Assembly: GCA_965248155.1 (NCBI GenBank)
Contig: CBDFIO010000001.1
Coordinates: 620,001 to 684,000, forward strand
Direction of reading: 5' to 3'
Length of the DNA: 64,000 nucleotides
Source of the DNA: RFSX01 sp965248155
GTDB taxonomy: Bacteria > Bacteroidota > Bacteroidia > Chitinophagales > Saprospiraceae
A program made the position numbers and the translations under genes. Positions 1 through 7,441 of this stretch are shown here, piece by piece. Numbering within the stretch: the first letter of the stretch is position 1; the number at the start of each line of letters is the position of its first letter. Under the pieces are notes generated by a model. That model was not told the origin of the DNA. It saw nothing but the letters and a program-made list of their open reading frames with translations, and did no database searches.

Positions 1-829
1 TAAACATGAACCGTGTGCCTTCACTGTTTAATAAGATTCCTCCTTCACCTCTTACACTTTCTGTAACCAAAGTACCTTTTACTGACATCGGCCACACCAT
101 ACCTGTTGGGTGGAATTGATTAAATTCCAAATCCATAAGATCAGCTCCAGCTTCATAGGCCATTGCATACCCGTCTCCAGTATATTCCCATGAGTTAGAA
201 GTTACTTCCCATGCTTTTCCTCCTCCACCGGTTGCGAAGATGATGGACTTGGTTTTAAATATTGTAAACGCACCTGTTTCTCTCCACATGCATACAATTC
301 CTGAAACTTCTCCCCGTTCATTTTTTATCAGGTCAAGTGCTGTACATTCCATGTAAGCCTGAATGCCTTGGTGAATACCATGATCTTGAAGCGTGCGAAT
401 CATTTCCAAACCAGTTCGATCTCCTACATGTGCCAATCTCGGATATCTGTGTCCTCCAAAATTTCTTTGATTGATGAGTCCTTGTTTGGTTCGATCAAAA
501 ACAGCTCCCCATTCCTCTAGCAATCTAACTCTTTCAGGTGCAAGCTTGGCATGAAGTTCTGCCATCCGCCATGCATTCAAAAACTTGCCTCCTCTCATTG
601 TATCTCGAAAATGTACCTTCCAGTGATCACGCTCATCGACATTAGCCAATGCTGCTGCCATTCCCCCTTCCGCCATAACGGTATGAGCTTTTCCTAACAA
701 GGACTTCATCACAATTCCCGTACTCATACCACGAGATGATGCCTCGATTGCCGCACTTAAGCCTGCTCCTCCTGCTCCCACAATTAGGACATCATGTTCG
801 ATGGTTTTTATTTCTGATATATCTAACAT
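1..829 (-). CDS. sdhA: Succinate dehydrogenase/fumarate reductase flavoprotein subunit, 3' part off the edge
   Basis: Catalytic FAD subunit of complex II, which oxidises succinate to fumarate on the cytoplasmic side of the membrane. Translating the minus strand from ATG at 829 gives 276 residues before the left edge. Visible are the dinucleotide-binding motif GAGGAG at residues 18-23, the segment AHTVMAEGG with His49 as the expected covalent FAD site, and a later ATGGGGKAW motif. It starts 14 nt after the membrane-subunit gene on the same strand, the sdhC-sdhA order known from Bacteroidota; sdhB is expected just outside the window. The family assignment is firm. Confidence 0.95.
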   Translation of the reverse strand, partial: MLDISEIKTIEHDVLIVGAGGAGLSAAIEASSRGMSTGIVMKSLLGKAHTVMAEGGMAAALANVDERDHWKVHFRDTMRGGKFLNAWRMAELHAKLAPERVRLLEEWGAVFDRTKQGLINQRNFGGHRYPRLAHVGDRTGLEMIRTLQDHGIHQGIQAYMECTALDLIKNERGEVSGIVCMWRETGAFTIFKTKSIIFATGGGGKAWEVTSNSWEYTGDGYAMAYEAGADLMDLEFNQFHPTGMVWPMSVKGTLVTESVRGEGGILLNSEGTRFMF

Positions 830-843
830 AGTTTTTCTTTCTT

Positions 844-1701
844 TTAAATACCCCAAGTATTAAGATCCGTAATGTATCCCATGGAAACCATCCTTATATA
901 AAAATCTGCTACCATTATCCATATTAGACTGAGCCATGCAAATTTTTCATGCCGTTGGTTGAGCCAGCCCAATAGTTTACCATTTTCATGAGCAACATTT
1001 CCAACCATTCCACAAGAATAGCAATCAAATTGTCCGGTAAACAAATGTCGGATAGAATGGCATCCCAATGTGTAACATCCCAATAATATAGGGTTACCCA
1101 ATATTAATATTGTTCCTATCCCTATACCTAATTCACCACCCTGGTAAAATGCCAGATAAGCATCGTAAAAGAATACGAAAATATATATTAATGCAAAATA
1201 CATGGTGTATCTGTGCAGGTTCTGAATTCTCATTAAACCTGTTTCTCCTTTGTATCCTGATTTTCCTTTTCTTGGAAGAGCACCTACAGCACAGGCTGGG
1301 GGCGTTCCTGTGAAAGCACGGTAATAGGCCTTTCTGTAATAGTAACATGTAAATCTAAAAATGCCGGGCACTGCCAGAATTAAAAGTGAAGGTGAAGGAG
1401 GAATCCATTTGGGCCACCACGAGGGCCAATGTCCAAGTATGGAGTGACTCATGGGTGCTGCACCATCAACGCCTTCTTTTATAAAAAGAAGAGGAGAATA
1501 AAAAGGAGCCAGGTATCCACCGAAGCCTTCTTGTCCTGCACTATACCAATAAAAGTCAGCTTGCCATGCCGACCAAAATCCATAAATAAGGAAACTTGTT
1601 AGTCCGAAAAGTACAATGCCTGGATAAATCCACCATTTGTCTTTTCGTAAAGTTTGCCCTAATCCTTGTGCATTAATAGCTGTAGAGGCCTCTGTAGACA
1701 T
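844..1701 (-). CDS. sdhC: Putative succinate dehydrogenase membrane anchor / cytochrome b subunit
   Basis: Membrane subunit expected to anchor SdhA/SdhB and pass electrons to quinone. The 285-residue product has about five hydrophobic helices (roughly residues 25-46, 102-124, 163-185, 190-212 and 250-274). Histidines at NLHRY and in CHSIRH near the helices are possible haem ligands. It is longer than the usual Bacteroidota SdhC of about 220 residues, because of an extra N-terminal helix and a periplasmic stretch rich in Trp and Pro. I call it from its place directly upstream of sdhA and its topology; the symbol is by position more than by motif. Confidence 0.75.
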   Translation of the reverse strand: MSTEASTAINAQGLGQTLRKDKWWIYPGIVLFGLTSFLIYGFWSAWQADFYWYSAGQEGFGGYLAPFYSPLLFIKEGVDGAAPMSHSILGHWPSWWPKWIPPSPSLLILAVPGIFRFTCYYYRKAYYRAFTGTPPACAVGALPRKGKSGYKGETGLMRIQNLHRYTMYFALIYIFVFFYDAYLAFYQGGELGIGIGTILILGNPILLGCYTLGCHSIRHLFTGQFDCYSCGMVGNVAHENGKLLGWLNQRHEKFAWLSLIWIMVADFYIRMVSMGYITDLNTWGI

Positions 1702-1733
1702 ACTGTGTGTTTTGTTTGTTTTTTGTTCCCAGG

Positions 1734-1747
1734 ATAACCGTGGTTAT
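1734..1747. promoter_or_regulatory. Short palindrome upstream of sdhC
   Basis: ATAACC-GT-GGTTAT is a perfect 6-bp inverted repeat with a 2-bp centre, 33 nt before the sdhC start codon. It could be an operator for the sdh operon or a chance palindrome. I see no clear Bacteroidota -33/-7 promoter next to it. Confidence 0.25.
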
Positions 1748-1826
1748 AAGCCTGTAAATTAGTGAAATAGTTAATGTTCTTTTAATTTTTAGTGCGCTAT
1801 TTATTTTCACTTGCCAAAGAATTAGA

Positions 1827-2066
1827 TCACTCTTCTTCCGGAAATATCTTGAGAAACTTTATTGGCAACGGGCATTCAATTTGTAGTTCTTCTTCATTAA
1901 CAGGATGTACAAATTCGAGTTTTGAAGAATGCAAATAAAGGCCTCTTCCAATTAGAATAAGTCCTTCAAGTCCATATTGTTTGTCGCCCAATATAGGGTT
2001 CCCCATTTCTGAAAGATGGATTCTGAGCTGATGTCGACGTCCACTTTTTGGGTTTACCACCTTCGT
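1827..2066 (-). pseudogene. C-terminal remnant of an RluA-family pseudouridine synthase
   Basis: The fragment carries the C-terminal signature of RluA-type rRNA/tRNA pseudouridine synthases (GRRHQLRIHLSEMGNPILGD followed by LYLHSSKLEFVHP). The catalytic HRLD motif and the N-terminal two thirds are absent: a stop codon closes the frame at 2067-2069, and upstream lies an unrelated reading frame. The gene was therefore cut at about 2.07 kb by a rearrangement that marks the left limit of the disturbed region. About 80 residues remain, with a plausible alternative start at GTG 2060, but the product could not be active. Confidence 0.8.
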
Positions 2067-2514
2067 TTACTTTCACACTTATAGATTTGTAGTTCTTAGA
2101 ACGATTATTATGTCTCAATATTTCGATATCATCATGCATAAAAGATTTTGCGCGATTAGACTTTAGAAGAAAGTATTTGATAAGCACGTCAAGAGAGACT
2201 ATACGCACTAGAATTTTATGGCATCCAATACAATGATGAATAGAGAAGAAATTCAAGTTTGGGTTATTGGCTATAGCTAATGATAAAAGTATTTGAGGTT
2301 TATCAACGGTAGCAGCATAATCTATTGAGTTAAAAAGTAAAGTATAATTGTCAAGATCACATAACCCATGATGTATGTCGATTGTGATGGAGGTCAAGAT
2401 GCGTTGGCTATCATTATCATAGTCATTCATTATTCCAATCCAACTTTCGAAGTCTGAAGGTTTATCCAAAAGGCTCTTGAATCGTTGAATCAAGTATGTA
2501 GACGGATCAATCAT
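1966..2514 (-). CDS. Hypothetical protein running into the rluA remnant
   Basis: A 182-residue frame starting at MIDPSTYLIQRF. I do not recognise it. The first 150 or so residues look like genuine protein; the last 30 or so read through the rluA remnant in a wrong frame, so the original C-terminus has been replaced. There is a CIGCH motif near residue 97 but no clear domain, signal peptide or membrane segment. It is probably a truncated gene joined to rluA DNA. Confidence 0.4.
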   Translation of the reverse strand: MIDPSTYLIQRFKSLLDKPSDFESWIGIMNDYDNDSQRILTSITIDIHHGLCDLDNYTLLFNSIDYAATVDKPQILLSLAIANNPNLNFFSIHHCIGCHKILVRIVSLDVLIKYFLLKSNRAKSFMHDDIEILRHNNRSKNYKSISVKVNEGGKPKKWTSTSAQNPSFRNGEPYIGRQTIWT

Positions 2515-3089
2515 AAAATGTCAATATCAATTTCTTTACTATAATTTCAATCATAGAAGATCATATAATGTTGGTTTATTTTTTAACACTGAATAATGGA
2601 AACTACTGGGTATTTAGTTTTTTCATGGGAAAAGTAATTTGCCAAACTAGAAGAGTCAACTAAATAATTCGAAGACTGAAAATCAAATAATAGAAAAAAC
2701 ATTACTCTAGAACTTTGTTTAGAAATAAATACTTTAACGACAACATGTAGTCAAGATGTTTTTGATCATTTATCTAGTGGAGTAAATCAGATATATTATA
2801 GTAATATATAAATTATCTAATCTCAGGAAAATTATGAAAAAGGCATCGTTGATTCTAAAATCTAATAGTCAGTAGTTTATTGATATTATGCATCTTGGTT
2901 TGGTTTTTCAGAGGCGTGGCCAAATATTTGGGTTTAACGTTTCATTCGTGCCCATTGAATTAACGTATCTGATATAATTAGAAATATCAGAATCACAAAG
3001 TTTATTTATTCATGATTTGTTTTTGCAAGGTGTTTGACTTTTGTTTATGACGGTTCTGACAAAATTAAACTATAGAAAAATTGGCGTTA
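2515..3089. other. AT-rich stretch without a gene
   Basis: About 575 bp with no frame that looks coding, no repeat shared with the island and no RNA signature that I can see. It separates two damaged genes and is probably decayed sequence. Confidence 0.5.
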
Positions 3090-4625
3090 CTAGTAATGAC
3101 TTAAACCTACTCGATCTGAAAAGGCATTATTAAACACTCCGAATTTATTTAATTCACTAGCTACTTTTTTCCATGCCGACAGTTTTGTGAAGTCCGACTT
3201 GATTTTATGTGCTGTCAAGAAATTATACTGACCCCAATGCATACGTGCTCCAATAGGTCTCATAGATTCTTCTAGCCTTCTGTAAATGGATTGTACATGT
3301 GGATTATCCTTAATCATTATTATTTCAACCATACAAGTATCTCTATTGTACATTGGAGATAAATATGCTTTTGATGCTTTAACAAATCTAATTGCCATTG
3401 CTCCCGTTAGGTATAAGTTCTCATCCTTGGCTAATTTCTCACAAGTCTTAAACAACGTTTCAAGTGCTTTTATATGCTCGTTATTTTTCATAGGAAGAGC
3501 AATTTCGGCAGAATAGGAGGGTATGTGATTTGCGTTGCCGATGTTAAAAACGTTATAGCTTCTGCTTATGTATTTTTGCCCATCAATGTTTTTTAGTACA
3601 TTGTCAATGAATGATTTTGGATTTTTAATGAATTTTAAAAGAATTTTATTCCTATTTCTTCTCGAAACTATTTTACTAACCAATTCTGAAAAAAAGTCTC
3701 TATTTCGATGGCGTTTCTTGATATGCCTTGGACTGCCATTATATTCATTTCTTGTTGTTTCGATAACTGATCGTTGCTTCTTCCCTCCTTTGTTAGTGGA
3801 ATACGGATTTACCAATAACTCGTAATGTTCATGCTTATCTAAAACGTCTTGTTGTGTTAATCTTTTTTTAGCTTCTTTCCAGTCAATCAGGTCCTATTTT
3901 CTTCAAGATAGAATGCGTTTCTTATTTTTATTATGACTGAACTAATAATCCCAAGACAACCTATACTCACTATAGTTGAATAAAACCAATCATTATCCTG
4001 TACAAGTTTAATCTTTGGGTACTTACGTTTGAATTTGTTTTTTAAGGTGATACCGTTAGTGGGTTCTATTCTATACACCTGACCATCGCCAGCTACAATA
4101 TTTAAAGAAACAATCATGTCACACAAGGGACCATGAGATATACCACTGCCGTGAGTGGAGGTTGCACTAGCTCCTATAAATGTTTGTTCATCATATCCCC
4201 CCATATTAGTAAGAGCCTTATTCTTTTTGGTGAGAATCTTGTTTAGGTCTCTTATTTTCATGCCTGATTCAATCTTAATCAGGTCACTGAATTTTGTCGG
4301 TAGTCTTAAGAACAGAAGTGTCCAGAGTCAGTTCTTTGTTCAGCTTATTGGGTAGTACAATGTTTCCAGTGGTTAGACATACGTCTGACCAACTGTGCCC
4401 AGATCCTACCGCCTTTATCCTGGATTTCTTTTTAATTGCATCTTTTACTAATACAGGCAAGCTTTGTTCACCGTGTACAGTAATCTTAGAAAGAGGATAC
4501 GCAATTTGCTCTTGAATATGATTTTTCCAAACTATAGTTTTAGGCATTTGATAAGGTTGTATAACTATTCTTAGTTGATGAGTATTAAGTTGAAGGTTGT
4601 GCAATTGACTAATTATAAATCTCAA
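3090..4625 (-). pseudogene. FAD-linked sugar-lactone oxidase (GULLO/ALO family), two frameshifts
   Basis: Three successive minus-strand frames together form one protein of about 500 residues. Frame 1 (4625-4284) has the FAD pyrophosphate motif GSGHSWSD. Frame 2 (about 4299-3887) has GASATSTHGSG and continues the same domain; its frame is open upstream of its ATG as KFSDLIKIESG, which overlaps the end of frame 1. Frame 3 (about 3886-3090) has the C-terminal HWGQYN of the D-arabinono-lactone/L-gulonolactone oxidase type and is open upstream as LIDWKEAKKRL. Frameshifts lie near 4285-4299 and near 3885. Either the gene is dead or the two sites are sequencing errors. The intact enzyme would oxidise a sugar lactone or alditol. 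Confidence 0.8.
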
Positions 4626-4856
4626 GTGCCTTATTAACCTTAAAGACTTCCTCTTAATGGTCAGGAATAGTATAATGTAATGCGATAATTTATAAAGCGG
4701 TATTGATCTTCACACGATTATCTGAAATTTTGACTATCGGTCGATATGAGAAATTAACGGTCGGTATGTAAAAGTATAGGTATTGAATTGCTGCAACATT
4801 TCAATGAAATATCACCTAGCTAATTCTAAATTGCATTATATTGAAGAAATTTAGCA

Positions 4857-5156
4857 ATGAGAATTTCGAATGTGTTATTAGCTTTTCTACTTACTCTCTC
4901 TTTCCAAATCGCTTTTTCACAAATTGACACAATCCAACTATTCCACCACCTTAACCTCAAAGGAATAGGAAGTGAGAAGACTTCTATAATCAGGATCATA
5001 AGTGACAAAGGTGATATAAATTACACCTTAGAAAATCCTTACGGAAATCAAATCGATGTTTCTAATCTACCTCAAGGAAATTATTCTGTTGTGGTAAGTG
5101 AAGAAGGAAAAGTAATTCATCGTAGAAAAATTTATATCTTAGGATTACAACCGTAG
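4857..5156 (+). CDS. Small secreted protein with T9SS-like C-terminal tail
   Basis: This 99-residue product has an N-terminal signal peptide (hydrophobic residues 5-20 ending near AFSQ). Its second half resembles a type A sorting domain of the type IX secretion system (pattern VSNLPQGNYSVVV followed by RRKIYIL). It is short enough to be little more than signal plus sorting tail, so it may be the remains of a larger exported protein. The porU/porV genes at the other end of the window show that the organism has this pathway. Cargo function is unknown. Confidence 0.65.
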   Translation: MRISNVLLAFLLTLSFQIAFSQIDTIQLFHHLNLKGIGSEKTSIIRIISDKGDINYTLENPYGNQIDVSNLPQGNYSVVVSEEGKVIHRRKIYILGLQP

Positions 5157-5174
5157 ACCAACCCACTGAGCAAT

Positions 5175-5432
5175 ATGTTCTCTCTTTCTTACTATAACGC
5201 ATCACCTAAAGAGTTAAAAGCTGAAGAGGTTTTTACTAGTGGATCTTTTATAGATGAATATCTGACAGATGAAACGAACCAAACCATTGCATTATATTCT
5301 CTCAATACATTCTATGAAGAAGTGACGTTTGACAACAAGGCTAATAAAGTTGTGATGGTGCAAGGGATAAAAGTGGATGGCGCAATAAAAAAGTATGCAT
5401 TAGGGACACCAAATTTCTTGGATGATCTGTAA
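5175..5432 (+). CDS. Small hypothetical protein
   Basis: An 85-residue acidic frame beginning MFSLSYYNASPK, 18 nt after the upstream small secreted protein on the same strand, so the two may be co-transcribed. A strong hairpin terminator follows its stop. I recognise no domain. There is no signal peptide or membrane helix. Confidence 0.45.
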   Translation: MFSLSYYNASPKELKAEEVFTSGSFIDEYLTDETNQTIALYSLNTFYEEVTFDNKANKVVMVQGIKVDGAIKKYALGTPNFLDDL

Positions 5433-5440
5433 GTTATTCG

Positions 5441-5468
5441 AAACACCTACTGTAAGTAGGTGCTTTGC
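5441..5468 (+). terminator. Hairpin terminator after the small-gene pair
   Basis: CACCTACT and AGTAGGTG form an 8-bp stem with a 3-nt loop, followed by a short T-containing tract. It lies 9 nt after the stop codon of the 85-residue frame. Confidence 0.6.
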
Positions 5469-5559
5469 TAAATTTTCTCTATTCTGTGACCGCCAAAATC
5501 CTTAACAACCCATAATACAATTCTTACATTCTTAGAACCTGAGTATCTTCTCTTTCTCT

Positions 5560-5709
5560 TATTGACAGTTAAAACGGAATGGTGGAGAAGAGCATATTAG
5601 GTTGCCAGGCGTGGTAAGTGTCTCAAAGACTAAACTGCCTGCAAAATTACTTCCATTAGGATGCAATGCTGTTAAAGTAAACACTTGTCCTTGAACGGTT
5701 GGTCCAAGC
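5560..5709 (-). pseudogene. C-terminal stub of an unknown protein cut by IS3
   Basis: On the minus strand about 49 codons are open from the edge of the first IS3 copy to a TAA at 5562-5560 (ending PPFRFNCQ). The residues look like a beta-rich, Gly/Thr-rich secreted or surface protein tail. The start and body of the gene are missing: the DNA on the other side of the IS is recombinase sequence, so the IS sits on a deletion junction. Confidence 0.45.
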
Positions 5710-5749
5710 TGTAGGTCTTCAAACCAAAGTGGACAATAAGTGAATAAAA

Positions 5750-6733
5750 TTAAGTTACACTTTTAAAAGTTAAATTGAAATATTTTTGTCTGCGTTTTTT
5801 AAATGTTTTGTGTTTACATAATTTTCTTCTCTTCAGTTTTTCTTCTTTTAATCCATAATAAACATCTGCTGGTATCAAGTTTTGTAAAGATTCATGATAT
5901 CTGTGATGGTTATAATATTTTACAAATTGTGAAAGACGAAAACTCAATTCACCTGGGCTGTAATAATGATCCAGTTTAATTACATTTTTCATTGTTCTGT
6001 GATACCTTTCAATCTTGCCTTGCGTTTGAGGATGACCAGGTCTTCCTCTCACATGTTTAATTTTGTAATCATCCAAATAAGAGCTCAACTCTTGACTTAA
6101 ATAACAAGATCCATTATCAGATAATAACTTAGGCGGTTTATTCAAATTTACATTTGGATGGTTTAATGCCTGATTCAAAGTATTTTTTACATCAAGGGTT
6201 TTCATCGTTGAGCACAACTCCCAACTTATAATGTACCTAGAATAATCATCTAATATAGTCGATAGGTAATACCATCCCCAGCCAATGATTTTGAAATAAG
6301 TAAAATCAGTTTGCCACATTTGATTGACAGTTGTTGTTTTGTCTTTAAATTCATCTGCGGCAGATATCAGATCATAATGAGGAGGGTTTATCAGTCCAGC
6401 AGATTTCAATATTCTGTAAACACTGCTTTCGCTTATAAAGTATTGATTCTCATCAGTATACCTGCAAGCCAATTCTCTACAAGAAAGCTCTGAAACTTCC
6501 AGTGCCAGATTCAATATATCAGACCTGATCCGATCAGGAATCTTGTTCCAGTAATGCTTCCTTGTACTTTTCTTTTCCTCTAATCCTACAATTCCATTTT
6601 CCCGATATTTCTTATACCAGTTGTAAAAGGTTGATTTGTGAATACCAATTTCCTTGAGAGTTCTTCTAACACTCCATTCGGATTGCTCAACCAGCCTAAT
6701 CAGTTCCATCTTTTCTTTTGCTGTAAATCGCAT
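5750..6733 (-). CDS. IS3-family transposase OrfB
   Basis: DDE transposase of 327 residues. An N-terminal helix-turn-helix (residues 1-60, with HKSTFYNWYKKY) precedes an rve integrase core with catalytic residues visible in WQTDFTY (Asp), LLSDNGSC (Asp) and GKIERYHRT (Glu). It starts 14 nt after orfA ends and does not overlap it, so this element seems to make OrfB separately and not only by frameshift fusion. All motifs are intact, so the copy is probably active. Confidence 0.93.
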   Translation of the reverse strand: MRFTAKEKMELIRLVEQSEWSVRRTLKEIGIHKSTFYNWYKKYRENGIVGLEEKKSTRKHYWNKIPDRIRSDILNLALEVSELSCRELACRYTDENQYFISESSVYRILKSAGLINPPHYDLISAADEFKDKTTTVNQMWQTDFTYFKIIGWGWYYLSTILDDYSRYIISWELCSTMKTLDVKNTLNQALNHPNVNLNKPPKLLSDNGSCYLSQELSSYLDDYKIKHVRGRPGHPQTQGKIERYHRTMKNVIKLDHYYSPGELSFRLSQFVKYYNHHRYHESLQNLIPADVYYGLKEEKLKRRKLCKHKTFKKRRQKYFNLTFKSVT

Positions 6734-6747
6734 ATACTTCTTGAATT

Positions 6748-7098
6748 TTATTTTACTCCATTCAAGCTTTTTTTAAGCACACGATTTTTCAGAGTAAGTT
6801 CTGCTACTACCTCTTTAAGGTCTTGATTTTCTGTCTTTAGATGTTGAACTTCTGAAGTATTGGCTTCACGTTCTGTGTCTCCCTTTAAACGTTTCTTCCC
6901 TGCTTCCATGAAATCTTTACTCCACTTATAATATAGTGGTTGTGAAATCTCTTCTCTTCTACAAAGAGAAGCAACGCTTTGTTCTCCTCTTAATCCTTCA
7001 ATGACTATTCTAATCTTTTCTTCTGTAGAAAATTTACGTCTTGTCCTTCTTTTTACATCTCGGACATAAGATTCTGCTGATTTGTTTTTCTTGGTCAT
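6748..7098 (-). CDS. IS3-family transposase OrfA
   Basis: A 116-residue protein with an N-terminal basic region, a transposase-8-type helix-turn-helix (about residues 20-65, RKFSTEEKIRIVIEGL) and a C-terminal leucine-zipper-like coiled coil (about residues 84-112) that in IS3 elements mediates multimerisation. It binds the terminal inverted repeats. The protein is the same as in the 26.2 kb copy. Confidence 0.9.
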   Translation of the reverse strand: MTKKNKSAESYVRDVKRRTRRKFSTEEKIRIVIEGLRGEQSVASLCRREEISQPLYYKWSKDFMEAGKKRLKGDTEREANTSEVQHLKTENQDLKEVVAELTLKNRVLKKSLNGVK

Positions 7099-7173
7099 AA
7101 TAAAGTGAATTTAATAGTTATGTATAACTTAATTTTATTCACTTAATGGTCCACTTTTATTTGACGATTTACA

Positions 7174-7368
7174 GTCATCGATAGTTTTTATTTTATTTTC
7201 AACTACTACCCAATCAAAAAACGCTCTTACTTTACTAGGTCCTCTTTCAACACTTTCTTTCGCATAATTCATGGCTTGCAACCATTCTTGATATGCGCCT
7301 ATCAATCGACCCGACTCTATTTTTTTCTGGGGGCATATCTCTTTTCGGTGAACCACTGAACCACTCAC
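7174..7368 (-). pseudogene. TyrR1 of unit A, N-terminal remnant
   Basis: The first 65 codons of TyrR1 are identical to the intact copies (start GTG at 7368, MSGSVVHRKEICPQ) and stop at the IS3 edge after KTIDD. The catalytic domain is lost, as is all of TyrR2. It follows primase A with 1 nt between them, as in the complete units. Confidence 0.85.
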
Positions 7369-7441
7369 TCTAACTCCTTGATTCTAATACACTTAACTGG
7401 TTCATTTCACCTTTTGAACCACTCTGAACCACTGAACTACT
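7349..7441 (-). repeat. Iteron-like array at the primase/TyrR1 junction, unit A
   Basis: Same array as in unit B: TGAACCACT on the plus strand five times (the last as TGAACTACT) with one inverted ACTGGTTCA between the second and third. It overlaps the end of the primase gene and the first codons of TyrR1. Confidence 0.7.

Larger units (their letters stand above)
5710..7173 (-). mobile_element. IS3-family element, complete copy 1 (1,464 bp)
   Basis: Ends are TGTAGGTCTTCAAACCAAAG on the left and, inverted on the right, TGTAAATCGTCAAATAAAAG; both continue with a near-identical inner arm around AAGTGGAC and AAGTGAATAAAATT. It contains separate orfA and orfB. Flanking bases are AGC on the left and GTC on the right, so there is no 3-bp target duplication: left is an unknown gene stub and right is TyrR1 of unit A. 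Confidence 0.92.
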